Of a DNA stretch of 41,847 nucleotides, positions 35,252-41,847 are shown one piece after another. The DNA comes from Notoacmeibacter sp. Its GTDB lineage: Bacteria > Pseudomonadota > Alphaproteobacteria > Rhizobiales > Rhizobiaceae. Location: the NCBI GenBank assembly GCA_019912385.1, contig JAIOIW010000035.1, positions 1 through 41,847 of the forward strand. The letters are read 5' to 3'. The translations under genes and the position numbers were made by a program. The notes beneath the pieces are model-generated. The model ran no database searches. It was not told where the DNA came from and worked only from the letters and a program-made list of their open reading frames with translations. The stretch's first letter is position 1. Each line of letters begins with the position of its first letter.

Positions 35252-36085
35252 ATGCCGATGCGCCTCTACGCCGCAGCTATCTACCTTTTCCTGTACGGGC
35301 CGATCGCCCTCATTGTGGTCTTCAGCTTCAATGCCGGACGCCATGCCGCGTCCTTCGAGTGCTGCGGAACGTCCTGGTATGGCCGCACTTTCAACAACCA
35401 GTTCCTTCTCGAGGCCCTGTACACCAGCCTGTTGGTCGCCGGCACAACGGCCATCCTGGCGACCATCATGGGCACGATGGCCGCCCTTGCCCTGCAAAGG
35501 GTCAGGGGTCCGCTTCGCGTCGTCTACGACGCCATGACCTACATCGCCATCATCATTCCGGGCATCGTGATCGGCATAGCCACGCTGGTCGCGCTTGTCA
35601 CCGCATTCGATGCCATCAACCCGCTACTGGCAGCGCTCTGGCCCGGTGGCGCCAAGGCCGCCCCGCAGCTTGGCCTGGGATATGCCTCGGTCATTGCCGC
35701 GCACACCCTGTTCACAATGGCCCTGGTGATCGTGATCGTGCGGGCCCGCATCCAGGGAATGGACCGCTCGCTCATCGAGGCCTCGGCCGATTTGTACGCG
35801 ACGCCGTGGCGCACCTTTCGTCAGGTGACACTGCCGCAGATATTTCCTGCCGTGATGGCCGGGTTCCTGCTCAGCTTCACCTTCAGCTTCGATGACTTCA
35901 TCATCGCCTTCTTTGTCGCCGGCTCGAAGACGACGCTGCCGATCTACATCTTCTCGTCGATCCGGCGCGGCATCACGCCGGAGACCAACGTCATCGCAAC
36001 GCTTGTCCTCGGCGTATCGCTGACCCTGCTGATTTCCGCGCAGCTATTGATGCGCCGCCGCGCCGGCGCCGCCGGAAGCAACTGA
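35252..36085 (+). CDS. Polyamine-type ABC transporter permease (PotC-like)
   Basis: Inner-membrane permease of 277 residues, partner of the preceding one. The N-terminal helix reads LYAAAIYLFLYGPIALIVVFSF. The EAA loop is RSLIEASADLYATPWRTFRQVTLPQIFPA, and FTFSFDDFIIAFFVAG follows, typical of PotC. ATG 35252 is chosen; an upstream in-frame TTG at 35198 would overlap PotB by 50 bases. AGGA sits about 2-5 bases before the ATG. Confidence 0.93.
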   Translation: MPMRLYAAAIYLFLYGPIALIVVFSFNAGRHAASFECCGTSWYGRTFNNQFLLEALYTSLLVAGTTAILATIMGTMAALALQRVRGPLRVVYDAMTYIAIIIPGIVIGIATLVALVTAFDAINPLLAALWPGGAKAAPQLGLGYASVIAAHTLFTMALVIVIVRARIQGMDRSLIEASADLYATPWRTFRQVTLPQIFPAVMAGFLLSFTFSFDDFIIAFFVAGSKTTLPIYIFSSIRRGITPETNVIATLVLGVSLTLLISAQLLMRRRAGAAGSN

Positions 36086-36128
36086 CCTTCAACGAACTCG
36101 AGCAAGAGAAAGAGACCGGAAGGTGGAT

Positions 36129-36890
36129 ATGATTCTCAAAGAACGCGTCGCCATCGTCACTGGCGCCGGCTCCGGAATCGGGCGCGCCGGGGCACGGATC
36201 CTGGCCAGGGAAGGTGCTTCCGTGGTCATCGCGGATCGGCGTCCGGCGGCTGGCGAGGAAACGGCTGCGATCATTTCCGGCGCCGGCGGAAAGGCGATTG
36301 CCGTCGCCACTGATGTTACTGACCAGGCGCAACTGGAAAACCTGGTAAAATGCACAATCGACACCTACGGCCGCATCGACATCTTGCACAGCCACGCCGG
36401 TATCCAGGTCGAGGGACCGCTGCTGGAAGTCGACCCCGCAGGCATGGACGAGTCGTGGGAATTGAACGTCAAGGCACATTTCGCGCTAGCGCGCCTGGTA
36501 ACGCCGCACATGATCGCGCAGGGCGGCGGATCGGTGATCGTCACGTCTTCGAATTCGGGCGTGTTCCACGATCACGGCATGATTGCCTATGCGACCAGCA
36601 AGCACGCCGTCATCGCCATGACCAAGCAGATGGCGATCGACTACGGCAAGTACAACATCCGCTTCAACGCGCTCTGCCCGGGCTGGGTCGATACGCCATT
36701 CAATGAACCCTACATAAAACAAATGGGAGGGCGTGCCGCCATCGAGGCGTATGTGAAGGAAAAGATACCCATGGGCCGCTGGGCCACGGCCGAAGAAATC
36801 GCCGAAGGGATCCTGTTCCTGGCTTCCGACAGGTCGTCCTTCATGACAGGTCACGCATTGGTCATAGACGGCGGCGAATGCATCTTCTGA
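36129..36890 (+). CDS. Short-chain dehydrogenase/reductase (classical SDR)
   Basis: NAD(P)-dependent oxidoreductase of 253 residues. The nucleotide motif TGAGSGIG is at 11-18. The catalytic set is Asn113 (ELNVKA), Ser140/141 in VTSSNSG, Tyr154 and Lys158 in MIAYATSKHA, and the C-terminal PMGRWATAEEIAEGILFLASDRSSFMTG is family-typical. The structural motif usually written NNAG reads HSHAG here (87-91). ATG 36129 has AAGGTGG about 5 bases upstream; GTG 36123 is a weaker alternative. It lies 43 bases after the permease gene on the same strand, so it probably oxidises an alcohol derived from the imported compound. Confidence 0.9.
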   Translation: MILKERVAIVTGAGSGIGRAGARILAREGASVVIADRRPAAGEETAAIISGAGGKAIAVATDVTDQAQLENLVKCTIDTYGRIDILHSHAGIQVEGPLLEVDPAGMDESWELNVKAHFALARLVTPHMIAQGGGSVIVTSSNSGVFHDHGMIAYATSKHAVIAMTKQMAIDYGKYNIRFNALCPGWVDTPFNEPYIKQMGGRAAIEAYVKEKIPMGRWATAEEIAEGILFLASDRSSFMTGHALVIDGGECIF

Positions 36891-37275
36891 CGCCATGTTG
36901 CCGGGACGGCTTGGACATACCCCGCCCAGGCGGGGAACTTGTCCTGGGCCGATCTCTGGCGGTGCCGGGATGTGGGCTTCGCACGGCACCCTTTTGCGCC
37001 GGCGCCATCGTGGCACAAGCACGTCGACGCCCGCAATATGCGCGCCGAAATGCATATCCGCGAGATCGACGCATCGCGAACCGGAACGCTTTCCAGGAGA
37101 TGTCCCGGATACGGCCTGCTTCACCCCCGAACAGATTTGCGCCCGGCTTCCGCATGCCATCGGGCAGTCGCGCGACATTTGTCCTTGTAAACAGACGCAA
37201 GTGCAGATTTCTTGGGGCGACGCCAATTTCCTGTAACCCCTGCAAATCGGGCCTCGGCCCCCCACGGAATGTGAC
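36891..37275. other. 385-base gap between SDR and GGT-like genes
   Basis: I see no gene I can support. Short open frames exist on both strands but none matches a family. A hairpin lies at 36920-36935. The base composition is similar to coding sequence, so a decayed gene cannot be excluded. Confidence 0.4.
36920..36935. repeat. GC-rich hairpin after the SDR gene
   Basis: CCCCGCC-CA-GGCGGGG: seven-base arms at 36920-36926 and 36929-36935. It lies 30 bases after the SDR stop and is not followed by a T-run, so it could stabilise the upstream mRNA rather than terminate it. Confidence 0.4.
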
Positions 37276-38862
37276 ATGATCGAAACAGCCCTTGGTCTGA
37301 ATGGCGGCTTCACCGCTCCACATCGCGTCGCGACGAAAATCGGCGCGGATGTGATCGATGCGGGCGGGTCGGCGATCGAGGCGATGGTAGCCGCGGCGGC
37401 GGCAATCGCGGTCGTCTACCCGCACATGAACGGCATCGGCGGTGACGGTTTCTGGATCATCCACCGCAAGGGGCGGGCCCCTGTCGCTGTCTCCGCCTGC
37501 GGTCCGGCAGCCGGGCTGGCCACTCCGGCGTGGTATGCCGAGCGCGGTTACTCATCCACCTTGCCAACGCGTGGGGCGCCTGCCGCCCTGACGGTTCCCG
37601 GCACGATCGGCGGCTGGGAGGCGGCGCTGAGCCTTGTCGACGAAAACCGGCGCCGGCCTCTCGGGGAATTGCTCGCTCCGGCCATCGCCTTGGCGAAGGG
37701 CGGCATCGCGGTGACGCGCAACCAGTCGGTCACCACGGCGGAGAAGCTGGACGGGTTGCGGGACGTTCCCGGGTTCGCTGACATCTATCTGAGAGCCGGC
37801 GTGGCGCCCGAGCCGGGTTCCCTCCTCGTTCAGACGGCGCTCGGCCAAACACTGACCGCCATAGCCGAATTGGGGCCGGACGCCTATTACCGTGGCGACA
37901 TCGCACGCGCGCACGCCCGGTTTCTCGAAGCCGAGGGCAGCCCGCTGCGGTTCGAGGATTTCCAGGCTTACAGGGCCGCGATCCAGAAACCGCTCGAAAT
38001 CACAACCTCGCTTGGCAAGCTCTATAATATGGGTCCGCCGACCCAGGGGATGTCATCGCTTGCCATACTCGGGATTTTCGACCGTCTCGGTATTGCTGAC
38101 GGAGAGAGCTTCGAACATGTTCACGGCCTGGTCGAGGCGACGAAGCAGGCGTTCATCATCCGCAACGCCGAATTGGGCGATCCGGCCGCGATGCGGCTGG
38201 ATGCACAGGATACCTTGGCCCCAGAACGACTGGAAAAGATGGCTGCGGCGATCGATATGCAATCCGCATTGCCTTGGCCCTATGAGGCAAAACGCGGCGA
38301 CACCATCTGGATGGGGGCAGCAGATCGCGACGGCACCGTCGTCAGTTTCATTCAAAGTGTGTTCTGGGAATTCGGTTCCGGCCTGACATGCCCGGAGACC
38401 GGCGTGACCTTCCAGAACCGGGGCGCCGGATTTTCTCTCGCCCCGGGCCCCAACCAGCTTGCTCCTGGCCACCGGCCTTTCCACACGCTCAATCCGGCAT
38501 TGGCCGTTCTCGGCGATGGTCGGGTCATTTCCTACGGCACTATGGGCGGCGAGGGTCAACCGCAGACACAGGCAGCTGTGTTTTCCCGCTATGCCCAGTT
38601 CGCCAAGCCGTTGCAGGAGGCTATCACGCTACCCCGCTGGCTGCTGGGAAAAACCTGGGGAGACGATACGACAAGCCTGAAGCTCGAGGCGAATTTCGAC
38701 GAAACCGTGCGCGCCCGGCTTGAAGCGGCCGGGCATCATATCGAAACCGTCCCCGCGTTCTCCAGCCTCATGGGCCATGCCGGGGCGATCGTACGGCACG
38801 ATAACGGGCTGATCGAAGCCGCAAGCGACCCGCGATCGGACGGCTTTGCCTACGCAGTCTGA
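37276..38862 (+). CDS. Gamma-glutamyltransferase-like Ntn hydrolase
   Basis: Ntn-type amidohydrolase of 528 residues, the GGT family. The self-processing nucleophile is predicted to be Thr343 in KRGDTIWMGAADRDGTVVSF, where classical GGT has DTTH, so the His is replaced here. GGTs hydrolyse or transfer gamma-glutamyl groups; other members act on acyl side chains. There is no signal peptide, so this protein should be cytosolic, unlike periplasmic GGT. ATG 37276 is weakly supported by ACGGAA. It is the first gene after the 385-base gap and precedes the acyl-CoA ligase. Gamma-glutamyl amines are possible substrates, since polyamine breakdown uses such intermediates; this is an inference. Confidence 0.85.
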   Translation: MIETALGLNGGFTAPHRVATKIGADVIDAGGSAIEAMVAAAAAIAVVYPHMNGIGGDGFWIIHRKGRAPVAVSACGPAAGLATPAWYAERGYSSTLPTRGAPAALTVPGTIGGWEAALSLVDENRRRPLGELLAPAIALAKGGIAVTRNQSVTTAEKLDGLRDVPGFADIYLRAGVAPEPGSLLVQTALGQTLTAIAELGPDAYYRGDIARAHARFLEAEGSPLRFEDFQAYRAAIQKPLEITTSLGKLYNMGPPTQGMSSLAILGIFDRLGIADGESFEHVHGLVEATKQAFIIRNAELGDPAAMRLDAQDTLAPERLEKMAAAIDMQSALPWPYEAKRGDTIWMGAADRDGTVVSFIQSVFWEFGSGLTCPETGVTFQNRGAGFSLAPGPNQLAPGHRPFHTLNPALAVLGDGRVISYGTMGGEGQPQTQAAVFSRYAQFAKPLQEAITLPRWLLGKTWGDDTTSLKLEANFDETVRARLEAAGHHIETVPAFSSLMGHAGAIVRHDNGLIEAASDPRSDGFAYAV

Positions 38863-38901
38863 ATTCCACACCGCCTCAATCACCGAACCACGGAGCGAAA
38901 T

Positions 38902-40434
38902 ATGAGCCGAACAGTTTCCGCATTGATCGCGGGCCACGACGAAAACGCCTTGGCGATCGGGGCGCCAGACCGCGAATGGCTGACCTATGGCGGGCTGCGG
39001 CGGCTGAGCGCGGACGTATCGGGTACGCTGCATGGCACAGGCATCGGGCGTGGCGACCGCGTCGCCATCGTATTGCCGAACGGGCCGGAAATGGCCGCCG
39101 CCTTCATGACCATCGCCCAGGTGGCGACCACGGCGCCGCTCAATCCGGCCTACCGGCAGGAGGAGTACGAGTTCTACCTGGAGGACCTGCGGGCCAAGGC
39201 CCTTGTCGTGGCGGAGGACTATGATGGCCCGGCACTTCCTGCCGCCGCCAGATTCGGAATCGCCGTTGTGAGGCTCTCTTTCGACCCGTCGGAACCGGCG
39301 GGAACCTTCACCTTGTCTACTGACGGCAAGATTGGCGACTGCGACGACGCCGCGCCCGCCGAGGACGATGTGGCGCTGATCCTGCACACCTCCGGCACCA
39401 CATCGAGGCCGAAGATCGTGCCGCTCCTGCAATCGAATATCTTTGCCTCCGCGCACAACATTCTGAAGTCGCTTGCCCTGACGCCCGAGGACCGTTGCCT
39501 GAATGTCATGCCGCTTTTCCACATCCACGGGCTGATCGCGGCGGTGGCCGCTTCGCTGGCGGCAGGTGCCCAGATTTGCTGTACGCCCGGGTTCAACGCC
39601 CTGCGCTTCTATTCCCAACTCGATACCGTCGAGCCGACCTGGTACACTGCGGTTCCCACCATGCACCAGGCGATCCTGGCACGCGCCGAGCGAAACCGCG
39701 AGATCATCGACAAGGCTAGGCTGAGGTTTCTGCGGTCGTCCTCCGCTTCGCTTCCCGCTCCCGTCATGGAGGAACTGGTCAGGACCTTCGGCGCGCCTGT
39801 GGTCGAAGCCTACGGCATGACCGAGGCAACGCACCAGATGTGCTGCAATCCGCTGCCGCCGAGAATCCAGAAGCCCGGTTCGGTCGGCGTGCCGGCAGGC
39901 CCCGAGGTGCGAATCGCAGATGAAGGCGAGAACTTGTTGCTGGCGGGTGGCGCGACTGGCGAAGTGGTGATCAGCGGTCCGAATGTGACGCCCGGCTACG
40001 AAGGCAATGCGAAGGCGAACGGCGACTCCTTTTTCGAATCGGAGGGCAAGCGGTGGTTCAGGACCGGAGATCAGGGCCAGTTCGATTCCGACGGCTACCT
40101 GAACCTGACCGGTCGCCTCAAGGAGATTATTAACCGGGGCGGTGAGAAGATCAGTCCGCTTGAGGTGGACGCGGTATTGCTCAGCCATTCCGAGATCGCG
40201 CAGGTCGTCTGTTTTGGCGTGCCCCATGCGAAGCTGGGCGAGGACATCGCCGCGGCCGTCGTCCTCAAGGAAGGGTCCGGTCTTGACGAGAAGGCGATCC
40301 GCGCCTTTGCGGCCGAGCGCTTGGCCGACTTCAAGGTGCCGCGCTCGGTGGTGATCCTCGAAGAAATCCCCAAGGGGGCAACAGGCAAAATCCAACGTAT
40401 CGGCATGGCCGAGAGGCTGGGCATTGCGGGCTGA
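38902..40434 (+). CDS. Acyl-CoA synthetase, oxalate-CoA ligase-like (AAE3/Pcs60 type)
   Basis: AMP-forming acid-CoA ligase of 510 residues. The phosphate-binding motif HTSGTTSRPK is at about 162-171. VEAYGMTEATHQM contains the A5 motif, and LNLTGRLKEIINRGGEKISP the hinge region. Catalytic Lys is in KGATGKIQR near residue 495. Segments such as VVAEDYDG, NVMPLFHIHGLIAAV and CTPGFNALRFYSQL are closer to the peroxisomal Pcs60/AAE3 oxalyl-CoA synthetases than to long-chain ligases. It lies 39 bases after the GGT-like gene and precedes the PanE-like gene by 18 bases. A small dicarboxylate or short acid is the likely substrate; oxalate is a reasonable guess. Confidence 0.85.
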   Translation: MSRTVSALIAGHDENALAIGAPDREWLTYGGLRRLSADVSGTLHGTGIGRGDRVAIVLPNGPEMAAAFMTIAQVATTAPLNPAYRQEEYEFYLEDLRAKALVVAEDYDGPALPAAARFGIAVVRLSFDPSEPAGTFTLSTDGKIGDCDDAAPAEDDVALILHTSGTTSRPKIVPLLQSNIFASAHNILKSLALTPEDRCLNVMPLFHIHGLIAAVAASLAAGAQICCTPGFNALRFYSQLDTVEPTWYTAVPTMHQAILARAERNREIIDKARLRFLRSSSASLPAPVMEELVRTFGAPVVEAYGMTEATHQMCCNPLPPRIQKPGSVGVPAGPEVRIADEGENLLLAGGATGEVVISGPNVTPGYEGNAKANGDSFFESEGKRWFRTGDQGQFDSDGYLNLTGRLKEIINRGGEKISPLEVDAVLLSHSEIAQVVCFGVPHAKLGEDIAAAVVLKEGSGLDEKAIRAFAAERLADFKVPRSVVILEEIPKGATGKIQRIGMAERLGIAG

Positions 40435-40452
40435 GACTGGGGAGCGCATGCG

Positions 40453-41430
40453 ATGAAGATCTGCATTTTCGGCGCCGGCGCCATTGGCGGTTATTTGGGT
40501 GTGAAGCTCGTCCAGGCAGGGGCCGATGTGAGCCTTGTCGCCCGCGGCCCGCATCTGGCGGCGATGAAGGAAAAAGGTCTCACCCTGATCGAGGAGGGCG
40601 GCGAACAGGTTACCGTTCCGGTGCGCGTAGCCGAGAATCCCACCGAGCTTGGACCACAGGATTACCTAATCATCACGCTCAAGGCCCATTCTATCCCGCC
40701 GGTGGTTGACAAGATGCAGCCTCTGATCGGTGAAAACACGACCATCGTCAGCGGCGTGAACGGCGTGCCGTGGTGGTATTTCCACAAGCTGAAGGGCCCG
40801 TTCGAGGGCAGGCGGCTGGCTGCGGTCGATCCCGGCGACGTTCAGTGGGACGGTTTAGGCCCCGACAGGGTGCTGGGCTGCGTGGTCTACCCGGCGGCCG
40901 AGGTGATTGAGCCCGGGGTCATCAGGCATGTCGAGGGCAACCGCTTTTCGCTGGGTGAGCCGGACGGGTCGAAATCCGACCGCGCATTGGCTTTGTCAAA
41001 GGTGTTGATGGCAGCCGGTCTGAAAGCCCCTGTCCGGCCGCGAATTCGAGATGAAATCTGGGTTAAGTTATGGGGAAACCTTTCCTTCAACCCGATCTCG
41101 GCGCTCACCCATGCCACGCTGGACGTGCTCTGTACCGATCCCGGTACCCGCGCGGTGGCGCGCGGCATGATGGTGGAGGCGCAGCATATCGCCGAAAGAC
41201 TGGGCGTGACATTTTCCATTGATGTGGACCGGCGGATCGACGGCGGTGCCGCGGTCGGGGCGCATCGCACCTCGATGTGGCAGGATCTGGAGGCCGGCCG
41301 CCCGATGGAGATCGATGCGCTCGTTACAGCCGTGCAGGAACTGGGGCGGCTGACAGAAATACCAACACCCACGATTGACACGGTGCTGGCCCTGATCCGG
41401 TTGCGGGCCAGGATGGCAGGGGTGTACTAG
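40453..41430 (+). CDS. Ketopantoate reductase-like (PanE/ApbA family)
   Basis: NADPH-dependent reductase of 325 residues. The N-terminal Rossmann motif is GAGAIGGYLG (7-16), and the C-terminal helical domain contains DEIWVKLWGNLSFNPISALT with the conserved Lys and Asn, plus a family-typical SMWQDLEAGRPMEID. Canonical PanE makes pantoate; homologues in catabolic operons reduce other oxoacids, which is more likely here given the neighbours. A second panE elsewhere would be needed for coenzyme A. The stop codon TAG lies inside the CTAG insertion site of the following IS481 element, so the last bases may have been affected by transposition. Confidence 0.88.
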   Translation: MKICIFGAGAIGGYLGVKLVQAGADVSLVARGPHLAAMKEKGLTLIEEGGEQVTVPVRVAENPTELGPQDYLIITLKAHSIPPVVDKMQPLIGENTTIVSGVNGVPWWYFHKLKGPFEGRRLAAVDPGDVQWDGLGPDRVLGCVVYPAAEVIEPGVIRHVEGNRFSLGEPDGSKSDRALALSKVLMAAGLKAPVRPRIRDEIWVKLWGNLSFNPISALTHATLDVLCTDPGTRAVARGMMVEAQHIAERLGVTFSIDVDRRIDGGAAVGAHRTSMWQDLEAGRPMEIDALVTAVQELGRLTEIPTPTIDTVLALIRLRARMAGVY

Positions 41431-41431
41431 C
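41426..41431. repeat. IS481 target site ACTAGC
   Basis: ACTAGC fits the NCTAGN target preference described for IS481 of Bordetella. It directly precedes the left end and includes the TAG stop of the reductase gene. The matching copy on the right lies outside the window. Confidence 0.5.
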
Positions 41432-41847
41432 TGTGAGCTTTCATTAGGTTGTCCATTCGGACGGGACCGAGGAGACTGGAGTTACCAAGCTTCAATCTTC
41501 AAGGAGAGGCCCGAATGAACATCCACAAGAATGCCCGTCTGACGCAGTTGCGTCGAGAGGAGATGGCGCTGTCGGTCATTGAGGGCCACCTGTCCAAAGC
41601 CCGGGCGGCAAGAATCTACGGCGTATCGGCCAAGATCGTGACGCGCTGGGTCGAACGCTTCAAGGCCGAAGGGCGAGCCGGCATGGCCGATCGCTCGTCG
41701 CGGCCGCGCAGGTTGCGTTCGCCGGTTGGCGAGGCGACCATTGCCCGCATCGCTGTCCTTCGGCGTCGGCGGCTCACCGGCAAGCATATCGCAAGGGAGG
41801 TCGGCGTCTCGCCGGCCACGGTCAGCCGGGTGCTCAAACGTGCCGGC
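41432..41847 (+). mobile_element. IS481-family insertion sequence (3' truncated by window end)
   Basis: The left end begins TGTGAGCTTTCATTAGG at 41432, resembling IS481-family termini that start with TGT and continue to GGTTGTCC. It is followed by the transposase gene at 41515. The right end is beyond the window. Confidence 0.75.
41515..41847 (+). CDS. IS481-family transposase (3' partial)
   Basis: The frame is open to the window end and encodes the DNA-binding N-terminus: MNIHKNARLTQLRREEMALS, then a helix-turn-helix LSKARAARIYGVSAKIVTRWVERF, AGMADRSSRPRR and a second HTH GKHIAREVGVSPATVSRVLKRAG. This pattern is distinctive for IS481 transposases. AAGGAGAGG lies about 6 bases before the ATG at 41515. 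The DDE catalytic domain lies outside the window. Confidence 0.88.
   Translation, partial: MNIHKNARLTQLRREEMALSVIEGHLSKARAARIYGVSAKIVTRWVERFKAEGRAGMADRSSRPRRLRSPVGEATIARIAVLRRRRLTGKHIAREVGVSPATVSRVLKRAG

Noticed and set aside
36486-37313. CxxCH cytochrome-like motif in a minus-strand frame
   Set aside because: The motif falls in the antisense of the SDR gene, there is no signal peptide and no second feature of a cytochrome.
38629-40554. 641-codon minus-strand frame opposite the CoA ligase
   Set aside because: Shadow of the ligase gene, which has all adenylation motifs.

Overview
This GC-rich window has dense, often overlapping genes, frequent GTG/TTG starts and Tat-dependent binding proteins. 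It also carries IS630- and IS481-type elements. Family content (amino-acid and polyamine ABC importers, LysR/Lrp/LuxR regulators, a HAF-repeat autotransporter) points to a heterotrophic alphaproteobacterium, most likely Hyphomicrobiales. That placement is inferred from protein character only. No rRNA, tRNA, CRISPR array or replication origin was seen.

Region A (1-15.9 kb) is a catabolic island. After a partial P-loop kinase and a minus-strand LysR gene, a plus-strand operon (1836-7830) encodes a fused alpha/beta 2-oxoacid dehydrogenase E1, a malonyltransferase-like acyltransferase, a piperideine-6-carboxylate dehydrogenase-like ALDH and a pipecolate oxidase-like flavoprotein. Facing it is a minus-strand operon (15750-7842) with a polar-amino-acid ABC importer, a creatininase-family amidohydrolase, a class III aminotransferase, a two-subunit CoA-transferase and an M20 deacylase. 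The second operon is divergent from another LysR gene. The two operons converge with an 11-bp gap. Together they look like uptake and breakdown of an amino- or amide-containing compound linked to lysine/pipecolate/2-aminoadipate chemistry. The E1 has no E2 or E3 beside it, and an acyltransferase occupies that place.

Region B (17.0-23.4 kb) is the least understood part. It holds a HAF-repeat autotransporter, a hemerythrin-domain protein translationally coupled to a secreted six-cysteine protein of unknown function, and a convergent MalT-like LuxR regulator.

Region C (23.8-29.6 kb) is a textbook branched-chain 2-oxoacid dehydrogenase operon (bkdA1-bkdA2-bkdB-lpdV, minus strand) with a divergent Lrp-type bkdR. 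The intergenic region between them contains two hairpins.

Region D (29.7-30.9 kb) is an IS630-family insertion with its transposase split at an A7 run.

Region E (30.9-41.4 kb) is a LuxR-type regulator divergent from a polyamine-type ABC importer (ATPase, Tat-exported binding protein, two permeases). The importer is followed on the same strand by an SDR, a cytoplasmic gamma-glutamyltransferase-like enzyme, an oxalate-CoA ligase-like synthetase and a ketopantoate-reductase-like protein. This looks like a second, uncharacterised uptake-and-catabolism operon. The window ends inside an IS481-family element inserted exactly at the stop codon of the last gene.
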